Source of the DNA: NORP181 sp047623555
GTDB taxonomy: Bacteria > Pseudomonadota > Alphaproteobacteria > Rhodobacterales > Rhodobacteraceae
Direction of reading: 5' to 3'
Assembly: GCA_047623555.1 (NCBI GenBank)
Contig: JBLHMP010000050.1
Coordinates: 1 to 30,340 of the forward strand
DNA: 30,340 nt
Position numbers and translations under genes: made by a program. How positions within the stretch are numbered: position 1 is the first letter of the stretch; every line of letters starts with the position of its first letter. The notes under the pieces are model-generated. The model was not told where the DNA came from and searched no databases. It was given only the letters and a program-made list of their open reading frames with translations. Below, piece by piece: positions 16,377 through 25,209 of the stretch.

Positions 16377-16895
16377 TCAGTTCTCTCCTTCGCGCTGGTT
16401 GTCGGTAATGGCTGTCGCTGGCGGTTCGTCCTGAGCCCTCTTGTTGAAAGCGGGTGTGCGCTGGCGGAAGCTTTCGGCATTCATCTCCAGGATGGTTGCG
16501 TGATGAACCAGTCGGTCGATGGCGGCCACGGTCATGGCCTTGTCCGGGAAGATCTGATTCCAGCCGCTGAACGGTTGATTGGCGGCAATGGCGATGCTGC
16601 GATACTCATAACGCCGGGCGATAAGCTCGAAGAGAACGCCGGTTTCAGCCTGATCCTTGTGAGCATAAGTGATGTCATCGAGAATGATCAGATCGAACCT
16701 GTCGAGCGAAGGATGGGTGACGGCGACATCCTTGGGCAGCGTCATGTGCCTCGGTGCCAGCCGTGATGCCAGGGCTTCTGCGTCCGGCAGGCGATCTTCG
16801 GCGAGATCTGCGGACAGCAAATGCGCCTCAAAGGCAGGAACCAGTTGCCAAAAGTCATCCAGGAAATCATGTGTCAAAGCGACCAACGACACCAA
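16377..16895 (-). pseudogene. IS21-family remnant: istB C-terminal part, apparently fused to an istA tail
   Basis: The last 110 or so residues match the C-terminal half of the IstB helper ATPase: FDLIILDDI (Walker B), KDQAETGVLFELIARRYE, IAANQPFSGW, DKAMTVAAIDRLVHH and ILEMNAESFRQRT. Walker A and the N-terminal half are absent. The first 60 residues (LLSADLAEDRLPDAEALASR, then VAVTHPSL) do not look like IstB. They resemble the C-terminal end of the partner transposase IstA, so an internal deletion may have joined the two genes in frame; that part is inference. Possible IS21 terminal repeats lie 16 kb away at 127-184. Confidence 0.72.
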
Positions 16896-17100
16896 AAACC
16901 GCGTGCCTGATGATGCGCGTCACCCAAATTCAAGCATAGCTCAAAAAACTGGAGCCACCTCTCTTTGTAGGCTTCGGTTCGCGAAACGGTGGTTAGCCCA
17001 AATTCGAGCGCCAAAATCACGTCCCACCCAATTCCGTTCAAGGTATTTGTCATCAATACCCGCGAATTATGGCGTCAACATTGGTTTCGGAAGTTCATAA

Positions 17101-17554
17101 TGATACGGTATCTCGTTACAGTTTCGGCTTTGCCCGTGCCATTTTTGGCATTTCTTGCAGCAGAAAAGCAGCACGCATCTTCGCACGACCTGACGTGCCT
17201 CATCATTTCATCCCCTGTAGGGTTGATCGTTGCCGCGCCTTTGTGGCGTGCTTTAAATGAACGATCAGACCGACCTTTTTTGTGGCGACTGTCGCAGTGA
17301 TCGGTGTGAAAAACGCCCGAGATCTGTATTTTATGGATATCGCACCAAAAGATCAGCGGGTGAAGGCAAATGCCGTTTCCAGAAGGCCGGCGCTGATCCT
17401 TTTTGTCATTGTGTCAATGTTGCTCGCCGCAGTTGCGCATTCGAAAGAAGTTGTCTGGACGGTCATATTTATAACAATCGTCAGCCTCGCGGCCGCGATT
17501 GTCAGCTTTATATTAGTTGTGCCGCCGCTGCATGTTGTGCCTAAAGACGCCTAG
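17101..17554 (+). pseudogene. MFS transporter C-terminal remnant, frameshifted
   Basis: Two adjacent frames together read as the C-terminal membrane half of a major-facilitator protein. The first (17101 to about 17285) has a hydrophobic helix, ISSPVGLIVAAPLWRALNER (the loop between helices) and SDRP. After a frameshift near 17285 the second continues AVIGVKNARDLYFMDIAPKD, resembling the conserved R-x-x-Y-xx-DMAPAD loop of some Rhodobacterales MFS proteins, and then two more hydrophobic helices. Upstream helices are missing. It ends 17 bases from the convergent mprF stop. Confidence 0.55.
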
Positions 17555-17571
17555 CCGCGTCTTGTTGCACG

Positions 17572-20166
17572 CTATTTGATCAAGCCTTTGATGCCGCCAG
17601 AAATAAGCCCATTCACCTCATACAGAACATGCGGTACCGCCAACCCACCGGGACAGGCCAGATAGTTCGGCGTCCAGACCGGCCCAAATTTCTGCTTGAA
17701 TGCCCGCAGCCCTTCGAAGTGGTAGAAATGTTCGCCGTGTTCATAGGCAAATCCACCGATCCGGTTCCAAAGCGATGCAAGCTGATGGTTTTCGATGCCA
17801 GAAAACGGCGCGGCGCCGAGCGAGAACCAATGGAACCCCTGCTCTGCGCCCCAGGTCATGAGTTCGGCAAATAGGGCGTCCATCACAAAATTTGGGCCAC
17901 CGGGTGTATAGCGCATAAGATCAAGCGACAGTTCGTTCCGGTTGCCGCTTTGAAACAGGTTGGCAAAGGCGACGATCTCGTCAGTATCGACTTTGCGCAG
18001 CACCGCGTGGTCGAAATACGAATTGTACTCATCCGAGAACGCCCCCAGCGAAAACGCCTTTTCCGAGCCTTGTTTTGACACAAGCCAAGCGTCAGAAATC
18101 TCATGCAGCTTGGGTAGGAATTCCTTGATTTCTGCGGCTGGGATGACGTCGAATTTATAGCCCTCGCGGATGGCACGGTTTTTGGCCTGACGAAAGTTTT
18201 TCTTAGAAGATCCTTCCAGGCTGAAAGACGTCAGATCAACGCGAGCAACCTCTCCGATTTTGATAATCGACAGGCCAAGATCCAGATAGGTTGGAACGTA
18301 GGCCGGCGAAACAGAATAGAACGCACAGCGCCGCCCGGCCTGATCCGCCTGTTCGCGGAATTTCCAGATTAGCTTTGCTCCGGTCTCAGGGTCGCCAACC
18401 GGTTCACCATATGTGACCAGCGTTGATCCTGTATCGGCATAGGCCAAATAGGCGCTCTCATCATCGGCAATCAGGAATGCCTTGTCGCCAGTCAGGGTGA
18501 TTTGGGCGTCGGCGTCTTCGCTGGCGGCGACTAGTTTTCTGACCAAATCTGGTATCGGTTGCGCCGTGATCCGCTCAGAGCGATTGTTCATGATCGAGTT
18601 AAAGCACACCACAGCAAGGACAATTGCCCCCACCAGTGAGGCCCGCATAAATCGGGACGCATTGCCTTTTAGCGCGAAATCCCACCACAAATCATCTTGG
18701 TAGGCGACGTGGGAATAGGCAAATACCCCGATCCAGACCACAACGGCGAATAGGGTGATAACACTGACAATCCAGGTGCCGTTCAGACGGAAAATTGAGG
18801 CGCCGTCGACACGGTAAAACGCTGATTTAAACAGCAGCAAAATGCCAAAGGACGTGATCAGAGATATCGATTCAATCCACCCCGGTTGCTTGAACAGGGT
18901 CGCAACAAGGCCAAAAGCCATAAGCCCAAGCGTCACAATCCAGGCCCGATACAGTTTTCGATAAAGCCCGCGCGATATGATAATCAAAAGCAGCCCAGTT
19001 ATGCTCCCGGCCAGGTGGGATGCTTCGATAAAGGACACCGGCAGAACGTCCCCAAGCATACGCATCGCGCGCACGTTTGTCGGAAGACTGCCCGAAACCA
19101 ACAGCGTCGTGCCGGCAATAAGCGCAATCCCCGCGGCAAACATCGGAACAATTGGGCGGGTCAGCCGATAGGTCCAGGACGCGGCCGCGCCGATGTGGTG
19201 TTTGCTTGTTAAGGCCCAGACAGCCGCCAGCCCAAGGGTGGCCAGCAGAAACGGCATGAACGTATAAATTGCGCGATACAGCAACAGCGCCGCCAACAGA
19301 TCAGAGCGCCCTGAGCCACCAAGCCCGGCGATCATCACCGCCTCAAACACCCCAATTCCGGCGGGGGCGTGACTTAGGATACCCAACCCGGTGGCGGCGA
19401 TGTAGATCACAAAGAAATACGGGAAACTTTGGCTTAGGTCGTCCGGCATCAGCACATATAACGCCAAAGCTGCGCCAACAATGTCGACAATCGAGGCCCC
19501 GGTCAGCAACCCTGACAGCCTTAGATTCGGCAGGGCAAACCCCTCGCCATGCAGCGATAGTTTTCGTTCACCGGTTGCCAGCCAAGCGAACAGCCCAGCC
19601 AATGCTACCAGCAGGGCCACGCCAATCGCGGTTTCTGTGCCGCCGCTGATATCTATGACAGTGCTTAGCCCGGCAGGATGAAACGTCAGTAATCCACCAA
19701 GTACCAGGATTATGCCCATCCAGAAGGCGATCCAGGACGTTGCAATCACCCCCGCAATCAGCGTGATGTCTGGCACCAATGAGGCATACGCACGGTAACG
19801 CACCGCCGTGCCGGTGAGATAGGAAAACCCGAGAAAGTTGGAAACCGCGTAGCCACAAGCCCCGGCCATAGCAGCAATCCGCAGCGGCACTTTGCCTTTG
19901 GCAACGCTTTCAACAGCGATCACATCATACAATGCCATGCCAACAAAGCTAACCACGGTGGCGACAACAGCCCAAAGCAATGAAGCATCTGATGTTGCGG
20001 CGACATCCGCCTTTACGTCGCTCCACTTTATGTGCGTCGCCAAATAGTGCAGCACAAAAACTGCAATGCCTGCGATAAGTAATGGCACCGCAATTCTGAA
20101 AACCGGATGTGCGAGCAATCGCGATATCCACGACGCCGGTACCGGTGCTTCTTCAGCAAAAGACAT
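17572..20166 (-). CDS. mprF: Bifunctional phosphatidylglycerol lysyltransferase/flippase MprF
   Basis: MprF attaches an amino acid (usually lysine or alanine from aminoacyl-tRNA) to phosphatidylglycerol and flips the product to the outer leaflet, lowering surface charge against cationic peptides. The 864 residues match the two-part family. About 14 hydrophobic segments cover residues 20-535, including the flippase block FLGFSYLTGTAVRYR and SHAPAGIGVFEAV. A soluble GNAT-like synthase domain (about 550-864) carries SSKKNFRQAKNRAIREGY, LSLDLMRYTPGGPN, FSLGAAPFSG, and the family ending F-x-G-LRAFKQKFGPVWTPNYLA. A GGGGG run lies eight bases before the ATG. It follows cyoD on the same strand after 86 bases with no strong terminator, only a weak 6-bp stem at 20230-20249, so co-transcription is possible. 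The donor amino acid cannot be told from sequence. Confidence 0.92.
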   Translation of the reverse strand: MSFAEEAPVPASWISRLLAHPVFRIAVPLLIAGIAVFVLHYLATHIKWSDVKADVAATSDASLLWAVVATVVSFVGMALYDVIAVESVAKGKVPLRIAAMAGACGYAVSNFLGFSYLTGTAVRYRAYASLVPDITLIAGVIATSWIAFWMGIILVLGGLLTFHPAGLSTVIDISGGTETAIGVALLVALAGLFAWLATGERKLSLHGEGFALPNLRLSGLLTGASIVDIVGAALALYVLMPDDLSQSFPYFFVIYIAATGLGILSHAPAGIGVFEAVMIAGLGGSGRSDLLAALLLYRAIYTFMPFLLATLGLAAVWALTSKHHIGAAASWTYRLTRPIVPMFAAGIALIAGTTLLVSGSLPTNVRAMRMLGDVLPVSFIEASHLAGSITGLLLIIISRGLYRKLYRAWIVTLGLMAFGLVATLFKQPGWIESISLITSFGILLLFKSAFYRVDGASIFRLNGTWIVSVITLFAVVVWIGVFAYSHVAYQDDLWWDFALKGNASRFMRASLVGAIVLAVVCFNSIMNNRSERITAQPIPDLVRKLVAASEDADAQITLTGDKAFLIADDESAYLAYADTGSTLVTYGEPVGDPETGAKLIWKFREQADQAGRRCAFYSVSPAYVPTYLDLGLSIIKIGEVARVDLTSFSLEGSSKKNFRQAKNRAIREGYKFDVIPAAEIKEFLPKLHEISDAWLVSKQGSEKAFSLGAFSDEYNSYFDHAVLRKVDTDEIVAFANLFQSGNRNELSLDLMRYTPGGPNFVMDALFAELMTWGAEQGFHWFSLGAAPFSGIENHQLASLWNRIGGFAYEHGEHFYHFEGLRAFKQKFGPVWTPNYLACPGGLAVPHVLYEVNGLISGGIKGLIK

Positions 20167-20252
20167 GGTGAAAACCCCCGTGCGAATGGTTTAGGCGCGG
20201 CATCTGATCCACAAAACTCTCCTGTCGGTACAACATCGCATAGTGTTGTTTA

Positions 20253-20573
20253 CTATATTGCCATATGCATTCGAGTCGACAGATTTCCCATGATCCAGAC
20301 TGTCCCCAACACGATGATCAACAGCACAAGCGTTGAAAACAGGATCAGATCAAGGTCTTCGCGTTTTTGTTTGCTGCGATCGATGTGAAGAAAGAACCGC
20401 ATTTGCACGACCAGTTGCACAATGGCCAGCGCACCAATGATCATCATGGTTTTGCCGGAACCAAGGGTTGTGCCCAGCATAACCCAAAAGGCCAGACCCG
20501 TCAGTGCCAAAGACAGGGTGAACCCGGTCAGATAGGATCGCAGATCGCGTTGGTATTCGGTTTTGTTATCCAA
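20253..20573 (-). CDS. cyoD: Cytochrome bo-type ubiquinol oxidase subunit IV (CyoD)
   Basis: Small membrane subunit that helps assemble the CuB centre of the quinol oxidase. It has 106 residues and three hydrophobic helices (about 14-34, 42-62 and 77-97), with the family pattern LTGFTLSLALTGLAFWV, VQLVVQMRFFLHID and ILGTVWIMGNL. E. coli CyoD is 109 residues. The start overlaps the end of cyoC by eight bases. It is the last gene of cyoABCD here; cyoE (haem O synthase) is not in the window. Confidence 0.93.
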   Translation of the reverse strand: MDNKTEYQRDLRSYLTGFTLSLALTGLAFWVMLGTTLGSGKTMMIIGALAIVQLVVQMRFFLHIDRSKQKREDLDLILFSTLVLLIIVLGTVWIMGNLSTRMHMAI

Positions 20574-21198
20574 AAGTCCAGCCTCCGAAAAAGACGATCG
20601 AAAAGATACCGATCCAGATTAGATCAAGAAAATGCCAGAACAGTGAAAACCTGATCAATCGGGTTGTCACGACATTTATCAACCCAAACACCCGGATTTG
20701 CACCAGAATGACGATCAGCCACAGGCACCCCATGGCGACATGTAGCCCGTGCAGTAAAACCAACCCGTAAAAGGCCGATAGATAGCCGCTGCGTGTTGGA
20801 ACGCCGCCTTTTGAGGCGATGTCGATGAAATCGCGCATCTCAAAAGTCAGAAACCCAAATCCTAGTGCCAGGGTTACCAGCAACCACATCACCAACCTGC
20901 CCAATGTCGGGTTATATTTCAGCGTAAGTGAGGCAAAGCCGACGGTCAGGCTGCTGGTCAAAAGCAGGAGGGTTTGAATGGCCAGACTGGTGAAATCGAA
21001 CAGCTGTTTGGGCCCCGGCCCGCCAGCCTGGGCATCAATTGAGGTGATGTAGATGGCAAACATCAGACCAAAGATGATTAGGTCGCTCATCAAAAAGATC
21101 CAGAACCCAAAAATGAGTGTCTCGTTCTTGGCCAGATGCCCGTCCGGTGTGTCCGTCAGGTTAAGACCCGGATGGCGAAAGAGTTTATGCATGCTCAT
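20566..21198 (-). CDS. cyoC: Cytochrome bo-type ubiquinol oxidase subunit III (CyoC)
   Basis: Five-helix membrane subunit III of the haem-copper quinol oxidase. The 210-residue length is close to E. coli CyoC (204). Family features are FGFWIFLMSDLIIFGLMFA in helix one, the loop with LASLTLKY-type residues, FYGLVLLHGLHVAMGCLW with the conserved His-x-x-His, and the end RFSLFWHFLDLIWIGIFSIV. The start overlaps the cyoB stop by four bases (ATGA), so the two are translationally coupled. Confidence 0.94.
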   Translation of the reverse strand: MSMHKLFRHPGLNLTDTPDGHLAKNETLIFGFWIFLMSDLIIFGLMFAIYITSIDAQAGGPGPKQLFDFTSLAIQTLLLLTSSLTVGFASLTLKYNPTLGRLVMWLLVTLALGFGFLTFEMRDFIDIASKGGVPTRSGYLSAFYGLVLLHGLHVAMGCLWLIVILVQIRVFGLINVVTTRLIRFSLFWHFLDLIWIGIFSIVFFGGWTFG

Positions 21199-23279
21199 GT
21201 ATCCCCTGCCAATTCTGTCTTGGCGTATCCGAGGTTTTCGGTGCTGAACTCTTTGTCGCGATCGACTGGGGTTGATGCTTTTAGCTGCGCCAGCCAGGCC
21301 TCATGTTCACGCTGAACCTGCTCTGCCGGGATCAGCCGTTCGGTGTTGGTGTTGAAACTCCAGGCAATCACCAGCAGCACGATGATCACCGAGACCAGCA
21401 CAGCCAGCCACCAGATCCACCAGACCATGGCAAACATCCACGCGGCACTAAGCACGCAGAGCAGGATGCCAACCGGTGTGTTTTTGGGCAACTCTATGTC
21501 CTCATAGGGGCCGTTAACCTCATAGGCGGTTCCGTCGATCTTGGCTTCGGCAAATGCGTCGCGCCCGGTGATGGTTGGGATGATAGCAAAGTTATACTCT
21601 GGCGGTGGCGCGGGGATCGACCATTCCAACGTGCGGCCATCCCACGGGTCGCCAAATTGTACCCGGTTTTGATCACGGTCCCGGATGCTGACCCGCAATT
21701 GCACGAGAAACATAAGCAGCGCCGCAAGGATTGTCAGAGCGCCAATAAAGGCAAGGACCAACCAAGGCACAAACGCCGGATCGGTATAGCTAAACGACCG
21801 TCGCGGCATGCCCATCAGACCGACCACATAAAGCGGTAAGAAGGTGATCATAAACCCGACAATCCACAAGTAGGCCGACGCCCGGCCCAGTTTTTCATTC
21901 AGCAGAAACCCAAACGCTTTGGGGAACCAATAGTTATAGCCGGCCAGCAGGCCAAACAGCACGCCCGGGATTAACACATTGTGGAAATGCGCCACCAAGA
22001 ACAGTGAATTGTGGACCTGAAAATCGACTGTTGGGCTCGCCAGAATGATCCCGGTCAAACCGCCGATGACAAACAGGATCAGAAAGCCAATTGCATAGAC
22101 CATCGGAACGGTCAGCCGGATGCGCCCACGGTACATCGTGGCCATCCAGTCATAGACCTTAATGCCGGTCGGAATGGCGATCAGCATGGTGGCAATGCCA
22201 AACACTGCGTTGATCAGCGCACTTTGACCCATGGTGAAAAAGTGGTGCAGCCAGACGGTAAACGATAGCACCGCGATGGTCATCGTCGCGATCACCAGCG
22301 ACGTGTACCCGTACAGCCGTTTGGCGGAATAGGTGGCAAAAATTTCTGAAAAAATGCCGTAGGCGGGCAACACCAGCAAATAGACTTCGGGGTGGCCGAA
22401 CAGCCAGAACAGGTTGGCATAGTTCATCATATTGCCGCCCAGATCATTGGTGAAAAAGTGAAAATCCATATAGCGATCAGCCGCCAGCATCAGTGCCGCA
22501 ATACTAAGCGGCGGCAGCGCGAAAATGATCAGGATTGAGGCACAAATCACCGTCCAGCAAAACAGCGGCATCCGCATCAGCGTCATGCCGGGCGCGCGCA
22601 TCTTATAGAGGGTCACCGCAAAGTTGATACCGCTAAGGGTGGTGCCCACCCCGGCGACAACAATGGCCCAAATCCAGTAATCCGGCCCCACCCCGGGATT
22701 GAATTGCGCGCCAGTATAAGGCGGATAGGCGGTCCAGCCACCGGTCGAAAATTCGCCAACAATTAGCGACACCATCAACATCATGCCAGCCGCCACCGTC
22801 AGGCCAAGGCTGATCTGGTTCATCACCGGAAATGCAACATCACGGGCGCCGATCTGGATCGGCATGACGTAGTTGATAAAGCCAATAACAAATGGGGTTG
22901 CCACAAAGAAAATCATAATCGTGCCGTGGGTGCTGAACAATTGTGCGAAATGGTCCGCCTCAAGAAATCCGCTGCCGCCACCTATGGCCTGTTGCGCGCG
23001 CATGACCACGCCCTCAATCACGCCTCGGGCCAGCATCACAATCGCAAAGACGATATACATGATACCGATTTTTTTGTGGTCGGTAGAGGTGAGCCAATCG
23101 GTCCACAAGGGCCGCCAAAGACGGTATTTTGTCAGCGCAATCAGGACTGTCAGCGCGCCAAGCACAACGATACCTGCCGCAACATTGGCAACAATTTCAT
23201 TGGTTCCCGGGTTTCTGATCAATGCCATAAACGGGAAAGAATCTAGTTCCAATCGGCCCAGAATATCAGATTGGATCAT
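21195..23279 (-). CDS. cyoB: Cytochrome bo-type ubiquinol oxidase subunit I (CyoB)
   Basis: Catalytic subunit: it reduces O2 to water with electrons from ubiquinol and pumps protons. At 694 residues it is slightly longer than E. coli CyoB (663). Visible haem and copper ligands are His118 (in FSTHGTIMIFF), the GHPEVYLLVLPAYG block (CuB His and proton-channel Glu), the WLHHFFTMG pair, and HFHNVLIPG. Channel residues are also present: GARDVAFP (D-channel Asp) and IPTGIKVYDW (K-channel Lys). For the quinol site, Arg85, His110 and Gln113 match E. coli Arg71, His98 and Gln101, but Asp75 is replaced by Glu89. Overlaps of four bases join it to cyoA and cyoC. Confidence 0.96.
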   Translation of the reverse strand: MIQSDILGRLELDSFPFMALIRNPGTNEIVANVAAGIVVLGALTVLIALTKYRLWRPLWTDWLTSTDHKKIGIMYIVFAIVMLARGVIEGVVMRAQQAIGGGSGFLEADHFAQLFSTHGTIMIFFVATPFVIGFINYVMPIQIGARDVAFPVMNQISLGLTVAAGMMLMVSLIVGEFSTGGWTAYPPYTGAQFNPGVGPDYWIWAIVVAGVGTTLSGINFAVTLYKMRAPGMTLMRMPLFCWTVICASILIIFALPPLSIAALMLAADRYMDFHFFTNDLGGNMMNYANLFWLFGHPEVYLLVLPAYGIFSEIFATYSAKRLYGYTSLVIATMTIAVLSFTVWLHHFFTMGQSALINAVFGIATMLIAIPTGIKVYDWMATMYRGRIRLTVPMVYAIGFLILFVIGGLTGIILASPTVDFQVHNSLFLVAHFHNVLIPGVLFGLLAGYNYWFPKAFGFLLNEKLGRASAYLWIVGFMITFLPLYVVGLMGMPRRSFSYTDPAFVPWLVLAFIGALTILAALLMFLVQLRVSIRDRDQNRVQFGDPWDGRTLEWSIPAPPPEYNFAIIPTITGRDAFAEAKIDGTAYEVNGPYEDIELPKNTPVGILLCVLSAAWMFAMVWWIWWLAVLVSVIIVLLVIAWSFNTNTERLIPAEQVQREHEAWLAQLKASTPVDRDKEFSTENLGYAKTELAGDT

Positions 23280-24226
23280 TGCGAAACCTCTTGGCTTTTT
23301 GTCGTCATATGGGTGCTGTGTGGCGTGTCCGGTATCAGGTGGCCGCCGTGATATTTATGCACAATGTCATCAAACATCTTAGTGTCAGCCAGGGTGAAAT
23401 ATATCGCGGTTTTGGGCATGTCCGACGTGGCCAGTGCGGTATGGGCCTCGGTTCGGGTGCTTTGCCTGGCCAGGATTGCATAGCTGTCGTCATCCAGCGC
23501 AACGCCCTCGTGTTGCACGCGTTCTACCCAAGACTCAAAATCGGCGGGCTTCATTGCTATGGCGTCAAATTTTTGTCCGGTAAAACCAATGCCGTTATAT
23601 TGCATATTTTCGCCCTGCATCGTCCCGGGTTCTGAGGCGATGACATTCAATTTGGTCGTCATGCCCGGCATCGCATAAATCTGTCCAGCAAGCGCCGAGA
23701 TGATAAACGATTGCATCACCGTGTCGGTGGTCAGCGTCATTGACACCGGATGATCGACCGGAAAGGCCAGTTCGCCGACCGTGGCAATGCCCAGATTGGG
23801 ATAGATGAACACCCATTTCCAATCCAACCCGATAACCTGCACATTGATCGTAGGATTGTTGCTCTCGATCGCCGCGTAAGGGTCAAGCCGGTGGGTGGTT
23901 TTCCACAGATAAACAGAGAGCACAGCCGTCAAGATAAGCGGCACAGCCCACATGACAATTTCCAGCGGCAGCGAAAACTCCCATTTGGGCTGGTAATCCG
24001 GGGATTTATTGCTGCGACGGTATTTCAACAAGATTAACGGAAGAAGAACAAAAACCGGGATGACGGCAAGCATGGTTATTGCGATGATTTGTATAAAATG
24101 GGCCTTTTGTTCAGCTGCAATAGGCCCCATCGGCGACATAAAACTATCGCTTTGTGCATGGCCAACCGTAACTGCCACCAAAACCATGCACGCGGATAAT
24201 GTGAGAATGCCCAAACGTCCAAACAT
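23276..24226 (-). CDS. cyoA: Cytochrome bo-type ubiquinol oxidase subunit II (CyoA)
   Basis: Subunit II of the quinol oxidase, with two membrane helices (about 48-70 and 90-112) and a periplasmic cupredoxin-like domain. I chose ATG 24226, which opens with a signal peptide (LTLSACMVLVAVTVGHA) and has GGGA 11 bases upstream; an in-frame ATG at 24304 would add 26 unlikely residues. The resulting 316 residues equal the E. coli length (315). LSAC resembles a lipobox, but a hydrophobic run continues after the Cys, so cleavage at HAQ-S is at least as likely. Family blocks are WEFSLPLEIVMWAVPLILT, THRLDPY, IGLDWKWVFIYP and FIISALAGQIYAMPGM. The CuA ligands of cytochrome c oxidases are absent, which marks it as a quinol oxidase. 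Confidence 0.93.
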   Translation of the reverse strand: MFGRLGILTLSACMVLVAVTVGHAQSDSFMSPMGPIAAEQKAHFIQIIAITMLAVIPVFVLLPLILLKYRRSNKSPDYQPKWEFSLPLEIVMWAVPLILTAVLSVYLWKTTHRLDPYAAIESNNPTINVQVIGLDWKWVFIYPNLGIATVGELAFPVDHPVSMTLTTDTVMQSFIISALAGQIYAMPGMTTKLNVIASEPGTMQGENMQYNGIGFTGQKFDAIAMKPADFESWVERVQHEGVALDDDSYAILARQSTRTEAHTALATSDMPKTAIYFTLADTKMFDDIVHKYHGGHLIPDTPHSTHMTTKSQEVSQ

Positions 24227-24371
24227 CTTTGATCCCGTCAAATTATTACCGGTTATCTCGAAGTTATGGGCTGTTGCACCCGCTTCCACAATCATTGATT
24301 GCATTGTTTACTATTCGGTGAAAACCGGACTGGAATTATCAGAGGACAGTTAGACCATGCTTGCCCTCAGA

Positions 24372-25010
24372 TCAGAGATTTCGTTCTAGATGGTCGTAAA
24401 TCGCCTGACGGCAGGCTTGGACATCACGGGTCAGGGCCGCATCCAGAATCGCCTGATGTTCTTTGATGATCGCGCGAAAGTAATTTGATCCGAAATCACG
24501 TTCCTGACTGACCATTTGTTGGCGAAATTGGGCGTAGATATAGCCATAGGTTTCGCGCAACAGCGGAGAATCGCAGCTGGAAATCAGCGTGTCGTGAAAC
24601 TCTTTTTCGGCGTCTGACCACAAATTCATATAGGGCTGCACGTCGTTTCCCAGCTCAATCTGGGATTCGATGTGACGAAGTTGGTGATGGGATGCGGCCA
24701 GTTTTGCCTCCCATTGAACGCCGCCATTCACCATCGAAAGTGCGGCCCCCTCTTGTTCCAGAAGGATGCGAAATTTTGTGACATCGCGGCGTAATTCCGG
24801 TGTCGACGGCTTGGCCCGAAACCCCCGCTGGATTTCAAAGTCGACCAATCCGACCATTGATAACCGCAATAAAACATCACGAACCGTATTTGAGGAGCAG
24901 CCGTATTGCCCCTGAAGCTCGCTTGGTTTTAGTTTCGCTCCGGGCTTTAGAGACGCTGTGATCAGCTTACGCTGCAGGTCGACGTAAATCTCGTTTGTGT
25001 CGATGCGCAT
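24372..25010 (-). CDS. GntR-family transcriptional regulator, FCD (FadR-like) type
   Basis: DNA-binding regulator of 212 residues. The N-terminal winged helix-turn-helix covers about 8-70 (LKPGAKLKPSEL, then CSSNTVRDVLLRLSMVGLVD). The C-terminal FCD ligand-binding domain covers about 75-205, with histidines typical of its metal site in AEKEFHDTLI, IKEHQAILDA and IYDHLERN. FCD regulators commonly control the uptake or catabolism of an organic acid that is their ligand. It is divergent from the dctPQM TRAP operon across about 200 bases holding repeated TTCAAA..TTTTGG words, so it most likely controls that operon. It lies 145 bases upstream of cyoA on the same strand, but control of cyo is less likely. 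Confidence 0.88.
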   Translation of the reverse strand: MRIDTNEIYVDLQRKLITASLKPGAKLKPSELQGQYGCSSNTVRDVLLRLSMVGLVDFEIQRGFRAKPSTPELRRDVTKFRILLEQEGAALSMVNGGVQWEAKLAASHHQLRHIESQIELGNDVQPYMNLWSDAEKEFHDTLISSCDSPLLRETYGYIYAQFRQQMVSQERDFGSNYFRAIIKEHQAILDAALTRDVQACRQAIYDHLERNL

Positions 25011-25075
25011 GGTTTGATTCCTGTTGCGGCCGTGCTTTCAACACTACGGCGGAAAAGTTGCTAAAACAAGAAAAC

Positions 25076-25105
25076 TTCAAAATTTTGGATAATTTCAAAT
25101 TTTGG
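25076..25105. promoter_or_regulatory. Repeated TTCAAA-TTTTGG words, candidate GntR operator
   Basis: In the divergent intergenic region TTCAAAATTTTGG (25076-25088) is followed by TTTCAAATTTTGG (25093-25105), a near-perfect direct repeat offset by about 17-18 bases. CAAAATTTTG inside the first copy is itself a palindrome. The position between the regulator gene and dctP, about 105 bases before the dctP start, suits an operator shared by both promoters. AT-rich palindromes arise by chance in such regions, so this is tentative. Confidence 0.35.
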
Positions 25106-25209
25106 TTGGCAGAATGAAGTGGCATCGTTAGGCTCTTGGATAGGTGGCCTGAAATGACGGATGCAAATTCCGTGGCGGCTGCGTGAAATCGAAAACTGGG
25201 AGGAAACCA

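Noticed and set aside
24228..24242. FNR-like palindrome TTTGATCCCGTCAAA just upstream of cyoA.
   Set aside because: The half-site spacing is one base short of the FNR consensus and it overlaps the cyoA ribosome-binding site, a poor place for an activator.
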